DNA of 64,000 nucleotides from Polaromonas sp. JS666 (GTDB lineage: Bacteria > Pseudomonadota > Gammaproteobacteria > Burkholderiales > Burkholderiaceae_C), in contig NC_007948.1 in the NCBI RefSeq assembly GCF_000013865.1, positions 3,534,001 through 3,598,000 of the forward strand, written 5' to 3'. Both the position numbers and the translations under genes were made by a program. The notes under the pieces were generated by a model that did not search any database, was not told the DNA's origin, and saw only the letters and a list, made by a program, of their open reading frames with translations. This document shows, in pieces, positions 28,872-37,563 of this stretch; positions within the stretch are counted from its first letter, which is position 1, and each line of letters starts with the position of its first letter.

Positions 28872-29069
28872 GGTGGGCCTCGCTCAAAAATGCCGGCTGG
28901 CAACGCCCGGTCGGTGCATTGATCATGTAACCGGGCGGTAGAGGCGCATTTGATCCGCGTCAAAGCCGCTGCAAATCGCGGGCGGTGGCCGGCAGGACGG
29001 GTGCCGGCGCCAGCCGAATCAACGGGAAAATGCTTGAAATGCCCCGCCACGGCCCCAAGGTGCACCCTT

Positions 29070-29507
29070 ATGACTGAATCACTCCACATTGTTTGCCCGC
29101 ACTGCCACACCACCAACCGCGTCCGGGCAGACCAGCTTGGCAGTGCGCCCGACTGCGGCAGCTGCAAGAAGGCGCTGTTCACCGCCCATTCCACCGCGCT
29201 GGACGAAGCCGCCTTTGACAAACACATCGGCCGCAACCACATTCCGGTGCTGGTGGACTTCTGGGCGCCGTGGTGCGGGCCCTGCCGCCAGATGGCGCCG
29301 GCCTACGAACAGGTGGCCGCGCAGCTGGAGCCCCGGGTGCGCGTGGCCAAGGTAGACACCGAAGCCGTGCCCAACCTGGGGGCACGTTTCAACATTCGCA
29401 GCATTCCCACGCTGGCGCTGTTTCAGAACGGTCGCGAGGTGGCGCGCCAGGCCGGCGCCATGGGCGCGGCAGACATCGTGCGCTGGGTGCAGTCCAAGCT
29501 GCGCTGA
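29070..29507 (+). CDS. trxC: thioredoxin 2 (TrxC)
   Basis: A 145-residue cytoplasmic thioredoxin with an N-terminal zinc ribbon: Cys9, Cys12, Cys29 and Cys32 (CPHC and CGSC). The redox site is WCGPC (Cys69, Cys72) in FWAPWCGPC, and the cis-proline lies in RSIPTLALF. TrxC reduces disulphides during oxidative stress. I chose ATG 29070, since the zinc ribbon starts right after it. A 33-base piece of this gene recurs at 32818-32850. Confidence 0.95.
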   Translation: MTESLHIVCPHCHTTNRVRADQLGSAPDCGSCKKALFTAHSTALDEAAFDKHIGRNHIPVLVDFWAPWCGPCRQMAPAYEQVAAQLEPRVRVAKVDTEAVPNLGARFNIRSIPTLALFQNGREVARQAGAMGAADIVRWVQSKLR

Positions 29508-29525
29508 TGGGGGTCTGCCCAGAAA

Positions 29526-29544
29526 TGCTATTTTTTCAATAGCA
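29526..29544 (+). terminator. hairpin TGCTATT-TTTTC-AATAGCA downstream of trxC
   Basis: Seven-base stem with a five-base loop, 19 bases after the trxC stop; weak and without a following T-run. It belongs to a family of GCTAT...ATAGC hairpins also seen at 5685-5701 and 33662-33680. Confidence 0.5.
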
Positions 29545-29847
29545 CTTCACCCTTTGCTTGATTGGACTGCCGGCACTTTTTATTCATAAAACTGCCAACC
29601 CAGCTCACCACCTTTTACCGCCTTTCGCCGATGTTGGCCGCTGTTGGCCCGCTGACGCCGGACATCTGGCCAGACCACGAAGACCACGCGGCGCAGCAAG
29701 GCCGCCGCTGGCTCCTTACCAGGGAGCACAACCCTGCCGCGCTAGCCCGCCACCGGGCGCCACGCGGGGCCTGTGCACCGCCGTTACCCCTCCTCACCTC
29801 TGCTTCGCCCGACACCCACTCAAGGGTATTCCCCCATCAACTAACTC

Positions 29848-29863
29848 CTATAGAGGACTATAG
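29848..29863. promoter_or_regulatory. candidate GntR operator CTATAG-AGGA-CTATAG
   Basis: A perfect six-base inverted (and direct) repeat about a four-base spacer, ending nine bases before the GntR ATG. The AGGA spacer may double as the ribosome binding site, which would allow repressor binding to block translation or transcription of its own gene. Confidence 0.45.
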
Positions 29864-29871
29864 TTCTCGCC

Positions 29872-30615
29872 ATGGAAGCACCCCACCATCTGGCCCTGGT
29901 AGACAACTCCCCCGGTCTGCGCCGTTACGCGGCGCTGGCCAACGCGCTGCGCGTGCGGGTGGTGGCGGGCGAATGGCCGCCGGGCAGCGCCCTGCCGGCC
30001 GAAACCCTGCTGGCGACAGAGCACCAGGTGGCGCTGGGCACCATGCGGCGCGCGCTGGAGCTGCTGGTGGAACAGGGGCTGATAGAGCGCATCCACGGCA
30101 AGGGCACGTTTGTGCGCCATGGCATTGCGGGGGGATCGATGCTGCGCTTCTTCCGCTTTGGCGGCGGCAGCAACGAAATACCGCATTCGCGCATTCTGGG
30201 GCGGCACTGCGTGGCCGCCACCACGGCCGTCGCGCGCGAGCTGGGCGTGGGCCCGGGCGAGTCGGTGCTGCGCCTGCACCGCCTGCGCCTGCTGGCGGGC
30301 CAGCCCTGCCTGCTGGAAGAGATGTGGCTTCCGCTGGACCTGTTTGCCCCCCTGGCCGATGACGACCTGGCGCAGTGGGACGACCTGCTCTACCCCATGT
30401 TTGCCCGCCGCTGCGGCGTGCACGTGCACCGCGCGGTGGACCAGATCGGCTTTGGCGTGCTGACGGGCCCGCAGGCCAGGCACCTGGCGCTGCCCGCAGG
30501 CCACCCCTGCGTGACAGTGGAGCGCAGCGCGTTCGACCTGACGGGCCGTTGCGTGGAGTGGCGCACCACGCGGGGCGATGCCCACGCCTTTCACTACACC
30601 GTGACCATCACCTGA
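29872..30615 (+). CDS. GntR-family regulator with UTRA domain (HutC type)
   Basis: 247 residues. An N-terminal winged helix includes RRYAALANALRVRVVAGEWP, LPAETLLATEHQVALGTMRR and GKGTFVRH (about residues 17-85). The UTRA ligand-binding domain follows (LLEEMWLPLDLFAPL, ending VEWRTTRGDAHAFHY). It is followed by a Bug receptor and an amidohydrolase, so it probably represses that catabolic unit. Its TGA stop lies within a 13-bp tandem array (30611-30688). Confidence 0.93.
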   Translation: MEAPHHLALVDNSPGLRRYAALANALRVRVVAGEWPPGSALPAETLLATEHQVALGTMRRALELLVEQGLIERIHGKGTFVRHGIAGGSMLRFFRFGGGSNEIPHSRILGRHCVAATTAVARELGVGPGESVLRLHRLRLLAGQPCLLEEMWLPLDLFAPLADDDLAQWDDLLYPMFARRCGVHVHRAVDQIGFGVLTGPQARHLALPAGHPCVTVERSAFDLTGRCVEWRTTRGDAHAFHYTVTIT

Positions 30616-30688
30616 ACAAGCCACCTGAACAAGCCACCCAAACAAATCGCTTCAGCAAATCGCTTCAACAAACCGCTTCGACAAATCA
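30611..30688 (+). repeat. 13-bp tandem array (six units) between GntR and Bug genes
   Basis: Six 13-base units in register from 30611: two identical CCTGAACAAGCCA units, then CCCAAACAAATCG, CTTCAGCAAATCG, CTTCAACAAACCG and CTTCGACAAATCA. The GntR stop codon TGA lies in the first unit. The array forms most of the intergenic leader of the Bug gene. Confidence 0.85.
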
Positions 30689-30725
30689 TTTGCGCAAGAC
30701 CGCAAAACACAGGAGAACACAGGCC

Positions 30726-31751
30726 ATGAACACTCGTCACCCAACAACCCTCGCAGCCGGGGGCTGCCTCTCGCGCCGTGGCCTGCTCGTGCAGGCGGCA
30801 GCTGCCGCGCTGGCGGCGCCCTGGGTGGCCAACAGCCATGCGGCGGCCAATGTGGCGGGCGGCCGGCCCATCACGCTGGTGGTCTCGTACCCCGCAGGCG
30901 GCGGCGCAGACCTGATTGCGCGCATCATCGCGCCGCGCATGGCCGATGCGCTGGGCCAGAGCGTGGTCGTGGACAACAAACCCGGCGCGAGCGGGCAGCT
31001 GGCGGCATCACAGGTAGCGCGCGCCACGGCGGACGGCACCACGCTGCTGCTGGATGCATCGTCCTTCGCGGTGAACCCGTCGCTGTTTCCCAAGCTGCCG
31101 TACGACAGCGCCAAGGCCTTCACGCCGCTGGCGGTGCTGGCCACCTTTCCGAACGTGCTGGTGTGCACGCCCGGCTTTTCTGCCAGGTCGGTCAAGGACG
31201 TGATCCAGCTGGCCAGGGCCCGGCCGGGCGAGGTGACATATGCCTCGTCGGGAAACGGCTCGGCGCAACACCTGGCGGGCGCCATGTTCGAAGGCCGCGC
31301 AGGCGTGCAGCTGCTGCACATTCCCTACCGTGGCGGCGGCCCGGCCCTCAATGACGTGATGGGCGGACAGGTGCCGCTGTTCTTCGCCAACGTGGCGTCG
31401 TCGCTGGGGCATATCCAGGCGGGCAAGCTGCGGCCGCTGGCGGTGACCAGCGCGGTGCGAGCCCGCTCGCTGCCCGATGTGCCCACCATGGCGGAGGCCG
31501 GATTGGCCGGCTTCGAGGTGCTGGAGTGGAACCCGCTGCTGGCCCCTGCAGGCCTGCCGGCGGACGCAAAGGCCACGCTGGTGGCCGCCATTCGCAAGGC
31601 ACTGGCCGACCCCGAGGTGCTGGGCCGCGTGCGCCAATTGGGCGGTGACGTGTTTGCCGATACCTCGCAGCAAAGCGCCGGCAAGTTCATCGCGGCCCAG
31701 CAGGAACAATGGGCGCGTGTGGTGCGCGAGCGCAAGATCTCGGTGGGCTGA
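30726..31751 (+). CDS. Bug-type periplasmic substrate-binding protein
   Basis: A 341-residue TctC/Bug receptor. ATG 30726 follows ACAGGAGAACAC. The leader contains SRRGLLVQ, a twin-arginine-like motif, followed by a hydrophobic stretch to NSHAAA, so Tat export is possible. Motifs: VVSYPAGGGADLIARI, NKPGASGQLAA, YASSGNGSAQHLAG, PYRGGGPALND. No TctAB genes are nearby. It lies between a GntR regulator and a PDC-hydrolase-like amidohydrolase, so its ligand is probably that pathway's substrate, perhaps an aromatic acid or lactone. Confidence 0.93.
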   Translation: MNTRHPTTLAAGGCLSRRGLLVQAAAAALAAPWVANSHAAANVAGGRPITLVVSYPAGGGADLIARIIAPRMADALGQSVVVDNKPGASGQLAASQVARATADGTTLLLDASSFAVNPSLFPKLPYDSAKAFTPLAVLATFPNVLVCTPGFSARSVKDVIQLARARPGEVTYASSGNGSAQHLAGAMFEGRAGVQLLHIPYRGGGPALNDVMGGQVPLFFANVASSLGHIQAGKLRPLAVTSAVRARSLPDVPTMAEAGLAGFEVLEWNPLLAPAGLPADAKATLVAAIRKALADPEVLGRVRQLGGDVFADTSQQSAGKFIAAQQEQWARVVRERKISVG

Positions 31752-31907
31752 TGACTGAAAGGAAACACCCCCTGAGTCGCTTCGCGCCTTCCCCCTCGAG
31801 GGGGACGACGCCAATGGCCGGGCGAAGCCCGTTCCATGGCGTCCGCTGGGCTGAGTCGCGCCAGTTTCGTGGGCTACGGGTGGCGCGCAGCGCGGTGGAC
31901 AACTGAG

Positions 31908-32723
31908 ATGGCTTTGACCCCCGCCCCCTTCGGCTCCGCCCTGCCATCAGGGTGGGACGCGCATGTGCACGTGTTCGACAGTGCCGCGCCCGCTCGGGCC
32001 GGCCACTACCAGCCGGTGCACCGGCCACTGGCTGACATCGAGGCGCTGGCGGCTGCGCACGGCGTGGGCCACCTGGTGCTGGTGCAACCCAGCGTGTACG
32101 GCACCGACAACCGCGTGCTGCTCGATGCCCTGGCCCAGACGCCCGGCCGCCACCGTGGCGTGGTGGTGCTGGACGTGGGCGTGCCCGATGCCGAGCTGGA
32201 CCGCATGCACGCGCTGGGCGTGCGCGGGGTGCGCTTCAACCTGGTGTCCCCGGTGGGCAACGGGCCAGAGGCCATGAAAGCGCTGGCACCGCGCCTGGCA
32301 GAGCGCGGCTGGCATGTGCAGTGGTACGCCAACCCGGGCGACCTGGCCACCATTGCCCAGCTGCATCAGGGCAGCGCCGTGGCCTGCGTGCTGGACCACC
32401 TGGCCGGGCTGCATACCCTGCTGCCTGGGCAGGACCTGGCCTGGCAGGGGCTGACCCGGCTGGCCGGGCAAGGCGCGTGGGTCAAGCTGTCGGGCTGGTA
32501 CCGGCTGCTGGCCAGCGCTCCGTATGGCCTGCTGCACCCGGCCATCACCCGCGTGGCAGCGCAGATGGGCGAGCGCCTGGTGTGGGGGTCTGACTGGCCG
32601 CACACGTTCTTTGCGTCCGGCGCGCTGCCCAGCTATGCCAGCGTGTGGGAGCCGGTGGTGAACGCACTGGGCCACGGCGCGGCACTGCGCATTCGGGATG
32701 CGGGAGCCCGGCTCTACGCCTGA
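31908..32723 (+). CDS. amidohydrolase (2-pyrone-4,6-dicarboxylate hydrolase-like)
   Basis: A 271-residue TIM-barrel amidohydrolase_2 protein. It has WDAHVHVFD (metal-ligand HxH, about residues 16-24), LVLVQPSVYGTDNR, GVRGVRFNLVSP, CVLDHLAGL and GSDWPHT (terminal Asp ligand). The pattern is that of PDC lactonase-like hydrolases of aromatic-acid degradation. ATG 31908 was chosen because the conserved HVH motif follows soon after. It is about 157 bases after the Bug receptor; together with GntR they form a small catabolic unit. Confidence 0.88.
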   Translation: MALTPAPFGSALPSGWDAHVHVFDSAAPARAGHYQPVHRPLADIEALAAAHGVGHLVLVQPSVYGTDNRVLLDALAQTPGRHRGVVVLDVGVPDAELDRMHALGVRGVRFNLVSPVGNGPEAMKALAPRLAERGWHVQWYANPGDLATIAQLHQGSAVACVLDHLAGLHTLLPGQDLAWQGLTRLAGQGAWVKLSGWYRLLASAPYGLLHPAITRVAAQMGERLVWGSDWPHTFFASGALPSYASVWEPVVNALGHGAALRIRDAGARLYA

Positions 32724-32817
32724 GAGAAGGCCTGTTCAGCATCGCCCGAAAGGCGGGCGGACAAGCGGGCGGGCGGGCGGGCGAGCGGTGTTGCCGCACT
32801 GGCTGCTCAACAGCCAT

Positions 32818-32850
32818 GGGGCACGTTTCAACATGCGCAGCATTCCCACG
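32818..32850 (+). pseudogene. 33-bp fragment of trxC
   Basis: Thirty-two of 33 bases match trxC 29379-29411 (the segment coding GARFNIRSIPT); the single difference changes ATT to ATG. It is preceded by a GGCGGGCGGGCG run (32755-32785) and lies between the amidohydrolase and the oppositely oriented DUF2242 gene. Too short to function. Confidence 0.75.
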
Positions 32851-32864
32851 GACCCGGCATTGCG

Positions 32865-33455
32865 TCAGGGCGATATGCCCACCGACTCATCCGTGGCCAG
32901 GTAGCGCTTGAGCAAGTCAAAAAAGCTGTCATAAAACGCATCCGACGTGATGGTCTGGCTGCCTACCCTGACCATCGCATCATTGCTCGAACTGAAGGGC
33001 AGCGAGAGCGAGCCGATCGCCCCCACACCCACGCTGGCGGAGTTGTTGCTCTTCTTCAGTGCGTAGCTGTCCTGCAGTGCGGTGACAAAACCCAGGCTGA
33101 TTTTTCCGTCAAGGCTCTCGGACGCGCAGACCACGCGGATCATCATCTGCAGGTGAGCTTCCGGCTCGGGCTGAAAGCTCTTCTGGCCTTCCACCAGGTC
33201 GGTCCTGAAGGTGTTGACGATGTAACCCTGGCTCAACAAAGCCCGCCGCGCAGCCTCGCAGGTCTGCGCAGGCGTGGCGTCAAACAGCCGGGAGTATGTC
33301 GCGGTGGAGCCAAACTTTTCCTGCAGCGGAAAGGCCTTCACGTTGCTGCCGCATCCGGCCAGCAAGGCTAGCGGCGCTAACAGGGCCAACAGGCTGCAAA
33401 GGCCCAGCCACGACGAAAATGGACGGTAATTCAGGCAAGACGGTTTCACAGGCAA
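32865..33455 (-). CDS. DUF2242 family lipoprotein
   Basis: 196 residues. A long hydrophobic leader ends in the lipobox LLAGC (Cys about residue 35), so it is a predicted lipoprotein. The mature part (FGSTATYSRLFDATPAQTCE, LGFVTALQDSYALKKSNNSA, SDAFYDSFFDLLKRYL) matches the DUF2242 family found mainly in Betaproteobacteria. Function unknown. Confidence 0.85.
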   Translation of the reverse strand: MPVKPSCLNYRPFSSWLGLCSLLALLAPLALLAGCGSNVKAFPLQEKFGSTATYSRLFDATPAQTCEAARRALLSQGYIVNTFRTDLVEGQKSFQPEPEAHLQMMIRVVCASESLDGKISLGFVTALQDSYALKKSNNSASVGVGAIGSLSLPFSSSNDAMVRVGSQTITSDAFYDSFFDLLKRYLATDESVGISP

Positions 33456-33661
33456 GGCACTCCGGGCATCAACATCGCTTCAGGTTTGTCAGGCACTGCC
33501 AGCATAAGCCGGCTGACCTGCAGGGCCAGTCTATTTCAAGAATACGAATAGGATCGCTGACGCCCCCCAGCACCCTAACCCCATGGGCCCCACCCGGATG
33601 AGCGGTTTACGCTGAGACTGTCGTAGGACGTGTCCAGCAACTTCTGGTCGCACCAGCCTGG

Positions 33662-33680
33662 CGCTATTATTTCAATAGCG
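33662..33680. repeat. hairpin CGCTATT-ATTTC-AATAGCG
   Basis: A seven-base perfect stem upstream of the small lipoprotein gene, of the same family as 29526-29544. The rest of the 33456-33743 gap shows nothing else recognisable. Confidence 0.7.
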
Positions 33681-33743
33681 ACATACCATCGTACCTGCTG
33701 GGCCAAGCCTGCTTTTGCTTCAGAAATCGCTACAGTAGGCCTG

Positions 33744-34052
33744 ATGCGGCCCTGCTACATCGATTACAAACGCAAACACCGCGCCCGGGGCCTGGCCGCC
33801 GGCGCGCTGGCCGCCTTGCTGGTGCTGGCCGCCTGCACCGAGCCGCCCAGCTGGCAAAAGCTGCTGGCGGCAAAGATCAGCCAGCAGTACCCCGGCTACA
33901 CCGTGCAGCCGACGCCGGACGGCCAGTTGAAGGTGGAGCGGCCGGGGCTGGCCACCGTGCCGGTGGATGTGGACGCGATTGCCCGCTTTTGCCAGCGTGG
34001 GCCGCAGGACTGCAACTACGCGACCGACCAGATGCTGCTGGCGCTGCGCTAG
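33744..34052 (+). CDS. small hypothetical lipoprotein
   Basis: 102 residues from ATG 33744. A basic N-terminus (DYKRKHRARG) and hydrophobic LAAGALAALLVLAACTE form a lipoprotein signal peptide with lipobox LAAC. The mature domain (SWQKLLAAKISQQYPGYTVQ, a FCQRGPQDCNYATDQML end) has two cysteines. Unknown function. Its stop codon TAG (34050-34052) lies inside the left inverted repeat of the cassette described below, so its C-terminus may have been set by that insertion. Confidence 0.7.
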   Translation: MRPCYIDYKRKHRARGLAAGALAALLVLAACTEPPSWQKLLAAKISQQYPGYTVQPTPDGQLKVERPGLATVPVDVDAIARFCQRGPQDCNYATDQMLLALR

Positions 34053-34060
34053 TGTGGTGC
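34049..34060 (+). repeat. left 12-bp inverted repeat of the 3.9-kb cassette
   Basis: CTAGTGTGGTGC, the perfect reverse complement of 37943-37954. Inward of it, GTTCTAGAACTTAT (34068-34081) resembles GTTCTGTACTTAT on the minus strand of the right end, so the similarity extends imperfectly to about 35 bases. Confidence 0.75.
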
Positions 34061-34249
34061 GCTCGAAGTTCTAGAACTTATGGGGGCGCCGGCAGTGGTG
34101 GCGTTTGCGGGTGTCGAACTCACGCTCCCGGCCAGTTGCTGCCGGTGGCGACCGGCGACTGTCGGGCGACCACCCAGTGCAGTCACGGCCGACCTGGCCT
34201 GCGCGTCCACCTCGGCGTACAAATGCGCTTCGGGTCCGCGGCCAACCAG

Positions 34250-34966
34250 CTATGCCGTCAGAGATTGGCCGCTCGGGGACATCCGTCCCGCGGCGCGTCG
34301 CGTCGAGGCGAACGCACTCGTGCCCAGCCACCGCCATAGGTCTTCCGCGTCGCGCTTCGCCCCATCAACACGGATCTCGCGCGACTGAAGGGCCTGCTGA
34401 GGCGTGCGGTCACCCGCCCACACTTCGGTCAAAGCGCGCACGGAAGCATCCACAACGAGCGTCAGCTCGCGCCCTGGGTCGTCGCGACACAGGTCGGCCA
34501 CGCCTTCCTCCACTACGAGCCACCAAGCGCGCTCGCGAGCCCGTGCGTCGCGGAACTGGAAGTGGATGACCACGGGCCTGGACGGGAACTCCTGGATGCA
34601 CGCGAATCGGCGCATATCCCACATGAGCAAGCCCGCATCCAGTTCATCGTCGCGCAGGCGGCTGCCAATCCACTGCGCACCCCAATGGCCAAGCGCCATG
34701 ACAATGGGTCGAAGTTCCTCGCCAGCCTCTGTGAGGCTGTATTCCCAAACCTTGCCGACGGCGTCGCGGCGCACGACACCGAACTCCTCGAGACGATGAA
34801 GCCGCTGCGTCAGCAGGCTGGTGGACATTCGCGGTACGCCGCGATGCAGGTCGTTGAAGCGCTTGCTGCCGCACAGCAACTCGCGCACAACCAGCGGCGT
34901 CCATCGCTCGCACAACACCTCGGCACCCCTTGCAACGGTGCAGAACTGACCGTAGGTGTTTTCCAT
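34250..34966 (-). CDS. HxlR-family transcriptional regulator with C-terminal SCP2-like domain
   Basis: 238 residues from the Met at 34966 (MENTYGQFCTVARGAEVLCE). An HxlR winged helix covers about residues 10-100 (RWTPLVVRELLCGSKRFNDL, LTQRLHRLEEFGVV). The C-terminal half (FQFRDARARERAWWLVVEEG and beyond) resembles the SCP2-like ligand-binding extension of some HxlR proteins. It is transcribed divergently from the nitrilase gene at 35077, with about 110 bases between, so it likely controls the nitrilase and FAD-oxidase genes. Confidence 0.88.
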   Translation of the reverse strand: MENTYGQFCTVARGAEVLCERWTPLVVRELLCGSKRFNDLHRGVPRMSTSLLTQRLHRLEEFGVVRRDAVGKVWEYSLTEAGEELRPIVMALGHWGAQWIGSRLRDDELDAGLLMWDMRRFACIQEFPSRPVVIHFQFRDARARERAWWLVVEEGVADLCRDDPGRELTLVVDASVRALTEVWAGDRTPQQALQSREIRVDGAKRDAEDLWRWLGTSAFASTRRAAGRMSPSGQSLTA

Positions 34967-35076
34967 CGCATCGTCTCCGGAGCGTAAACGCTTCAGATTC
35001 TGGACTGGTCTGGGCGCCAAGTCCAGCGCAAACTGTCCATGTCGGGCAACGCCTGCCCAAGAAGGAGAAAGACGCC

Positions 35077-36018
35077 ATGACGAAGATTGCCATCATTCAG
35101 CGCCCGCCGGTCTTGCTCGACCGTGGCGCCACCATCACAAGGGCAGTGCAATGGGTCGCCGAAGCAGCAGCGGCAGGGGCGTCGCTGATCGTCTTTCCCG
35201 AGTCGTTCATTCCGGGTTACCCGTCCTGGATATGGCGACTCGCGGCAGGAAGGGATGGCGCCGTCATGGGCCAATTGCACGCCCGCTTGCTCGCCAACGC
35301 GGTTGACCTCGGTGGCGGCGACTTGGCCGAACTGTGCGAGGCCGCCCGCGCCCATAACGTGACGATCGTGTGCGGCATCAATGAGCGAGATCGGGAGCGT
35401 GGCGGCGGGACGCTCTACAACACCGTCGTTACCATTGGTGCCGACGGCAGGGTGCAGAACCGGCACCGCAAGTTGATGCCAACCAACCCTGAACGCATGG
35501 TTCATGGCTTGGGCGACGCGTCCGGGTTGCGCGTGGTCGACACGCCTGCCGGCCGGATCGGCTGCCTCATCTGCTGGGAGAACTACATGCCGTTGGCGCG
35601 CTACGCGCTCTACGCCCAGGGCGTGGAGATCTACATCGCGCCCACCTACGACAGCGGGGACGCCTGGATCGGCACGATGCGCCATATCGCGCTCGAAGGT
35701 CGGTGCTGGGTGGTCGGTAGCGGCACGGCGTTGCGTGCCAGTGACATTCCGCAGGACTTCCCGGCCCGCGCAGAGCTGTTCCCCGATCCCGAGGAATGGA
35801 TCAACGACGGCGATTCGGTGGTTGTCGATCCCATGGGGAAGGTCGTCGCGGGCCCATTGCGCCGAGAGGCCGGCATCTTGTATGCAGAGATCGATACGGC
35901 GCGCGTCGCGCCGTCACGCCGAACGCTCGACGTCACCGGGCACTACGCGCGCCCGGACATCTTCGAGCTACAGGTGCGCCGCACGCCGGTGACACCCGTG
36001 CGCTACGTTGACGGGTAA
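35077..36018 (+). CDS. nitrilase (carbon-nitrogen hydrolase)
   Basis: A 313-residue nitrilase-superfamily enzyme converting nitriles to acids. The catalytic triad is visible as Glu42 (FPESFIPGYP), Lys132 (HRKLMPT) and Cys166 (LICWENYMPL), with the true-nitrilase contexts. GAAGGAG precedes ATG 35077. Cytoplasmic; relatives form spirals. Downstream, 123 bases away, is a berberine-bridge-type oxidase, suggesting a pathway handling cyanogenic or plant-derived compounds. The substrate range cannot be read from sequence. Confidence 0.93.
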   Translation: MTKIAIIQRPPVLLDRGATITRAVQWVAEAAAAGASLIVFPESFIPGYPSWIWRLAAGRDGAVMGQLHARLLANAVDLGGGDLAELCEAARAHNVTIVCGINERDRERGGGTLYNTVVTIGADGRVQNRHRKLMPTNPERMVHGLGDASGLRVVDTPAGRIGCLICWENYMPLARYALYAQGVEIYIAPTYDSGDAWIGTMRHIALEGRCWVVGSGTALRASDIPQDFPARAELFPDPEEWINDGDSVVVDPMGKVVAGPLRREAGILYAEIDTARVAPSRRTLDVTGHYARPDIFELQVRRTPVTPVRYVDG

Positions 36019-36141
36019 GCGCCGCGCGCCCAGTGATTGCAGGACCAACCGACCCGTTCCGTCGCTCGAACACTTGCCAGGATGGCGGCCGGCAACCGGC
36101 AGTAAGACCCAAAATTTCATCACTCTTCCTGGAGATGACTC

Positions 36142-37563
36142 ATGGCTATCAAACTCACACGACTGGACGGCGGGACAGTGGACCTTTCGCCGGAGGTCCT
36201 GCAGTCGTTCAAGGCCGCATTCAAAGGCCAGGTGCTGACTGCGGATGACCCGGAATACGAGGAGTCGCGCAAGATCTGGAACGCGATGATCGATCGTCGC
36301 CCTGGCCTGGTGGCTCGTTGCACCGGGACGGTCGATGTCGTGCAGGCCGTTCGGTTCGCGCGTCATCACGGGCTTCTCAGTTCCGTGCGCGGCGGCGGTC
36401 ACAATATCGCAGGGCTTGCGGTCTGCGAGGGCGGCCTCATGATCGACATGTCGCTGCTGAGAGGCGTTTGGGTCGATCCAGTGCACCGCACGGCTCGCGC
36501 GCAAGCCGGCTGCACACTGGCCGACGTCGACCGCGAGACACAGCTGCACGGGCTCGCAGCCGTGCTCGGTTTTGTTTCTGCCACCGGGATTGCAGGCCTC
36601 ACCGTCGGCGGCGGATTTGGCTACCTCACGCGTCGCCACGGCTGGACCTGCGACAACGTGGTCTCGATGGAAGTGGTGACCGCCGGCGGCGACGTCTTGC
36701 GTGTGTCTGCGGACGAGAATGAGGACCTGTTCTGGGCGCTGCGTGGCGGCAGCGGCAACTTCGGAATCGTCACATCCTTTGAGTACCGACTCTTTGCCGT
36801 CGGCCCCGAAATCCTGGGAGGCGCGATCGCATGGCACGGCGACGACGCCAAGCAAGTTCTCGACGCCTACCGTGAGTTCAGCGCCGGGGCGCCGCGCGAA
36901 CTGACCAGCGTGGCTGTTCTGCGGATTGCGCCGCCGGCACCTTGGCTCCCGAAGGATGTGCACGGCAAGCCGATCGTCGCCATCTTCGTCTGCTACTCCG
37001 GCAAGGTCGAAGACGGAGAAGCATTGATCGCGCCGCTGCGCGGGCTTGGTCGGCCAGTGGCCGATATCATGACGCGTCGGCCCTATACGCAGATGCAGAG
37101 TCTGCTTGATGCCACACAGCCCAAAGGACGGCGCTACTACTGGAAGTCACACTACCTGCCAGGTATCGATCGTCAGACCATTGACGTCGCCGTGGAGCAT
37201 GCGGGCCGAATTCGATCGCCCCATTCGGCCATCCTCCTGTTCCAGATACAGGGTGCGCTGGGCGAGCTGCCTGCCGGGTACTCGCCGGCAGGCAATCGAG
37301 ACGCAGCCTATGTGCTGAACATCGCTGGCTCCTGGGAGAAGCCGGGCGATGACGACATCAATATCAAGTGGGCGCGGGACTGCTTCGAAGCGACGCGCTC
37401 CTGCTCGACAGGCGGGGCATACATCAACTTCCTTACTGAGGACGAGGGCCAGGACCGCATCGAGGCCGCGTACGGCCGATCCAACCTGGACAGACTCGCG
37501 GCGCTCAAGCGCAAGTACGACCCCGAAAACTTCTTCCGCCACACAAAGAGTGTCTCTGGTTGA
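36142..37563 (+). CDS. FAD-linked oxidase, berberine-bridge-enzyme type
   Basis: A 473-residue flavoprotein. The PCMH-type FAD domain covers about residues 40-215, with SVRGGGHNIAGLAVCEGGL (the His that can bind FAD covalently), ATGIAGLTVGGGFGYLTRRHG and LFWALRGGSGNFGIVTSFEY. The C-terminal BBE segment ends in YGRSNLDRLAALKRKYDPEN. It oxidises an unknown carbohydrate, alkaloid or phenolic substrate. CTTCCTGGAGATGACTC precedes the ATG. No signal peptide is seen, so it is probably cytoplasmic. It is the last gene of the cassette. Confidence 0.92.
   Translation: MAIKLTRLDGGTVDLSPEVLQSFKAAFKGQVLTADDPEYEESRKIWNAMIDRRPGLVARCTGTVDVVQAVRFARHHGLLSSVRGGGHNIAGLAVCEGGLMIDMSLLRGVWVDPVHRTARAQAGCTLADVDRETQLHGLAAVLGFVSATGIAGLTVGGGFGYLTRRHGWTCDNVVSMEVVTAGGDVLRVSADENEDLFWALRGGSGNFGIVTSFEYRLFAVGPEILGGAIAWHGDDAKQVLDAYREFSAGAPRELTSVAVLRIAPPAPWLPKDVHGKPIVAIFVCYSGKVEDGEALIAPLRGLGRPVADIMTRRPYTQMQSLLDATQPKGRRYYWKSHYLPGIDRQTIDVAVEHAGRIRSPHSAILLFQIQGALGELPAGYSPAGNRDAAYVLNIAGSWEKPGDDDINIKWARDCFEATRSCSTGGAYINFLTEDEGQDRIEAAYGRSNLDRLAALKRKYDPENFFRHTKSVSG

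Larger units (their letters stand above)
29508..29871. other. gap with terminator-like hairpin and GntR leader
   Basis: Holds the hairpin at 29526-29544 and the inverted repeat at 29848-29863 upstream of the GntR gene. No supportable gene in the remainder. Confidence 0.6.

Noticed and set aside
30611..30688. CRISPR array
   Set aside because: Units are contiguous 13-mers without spacers; a simple tandem repeat.
34053..34249. Gene between the left cassette repeat and the HxlR gene
   Set aside because: Open frames here are antisense extensions without motifs or ribosome sites.
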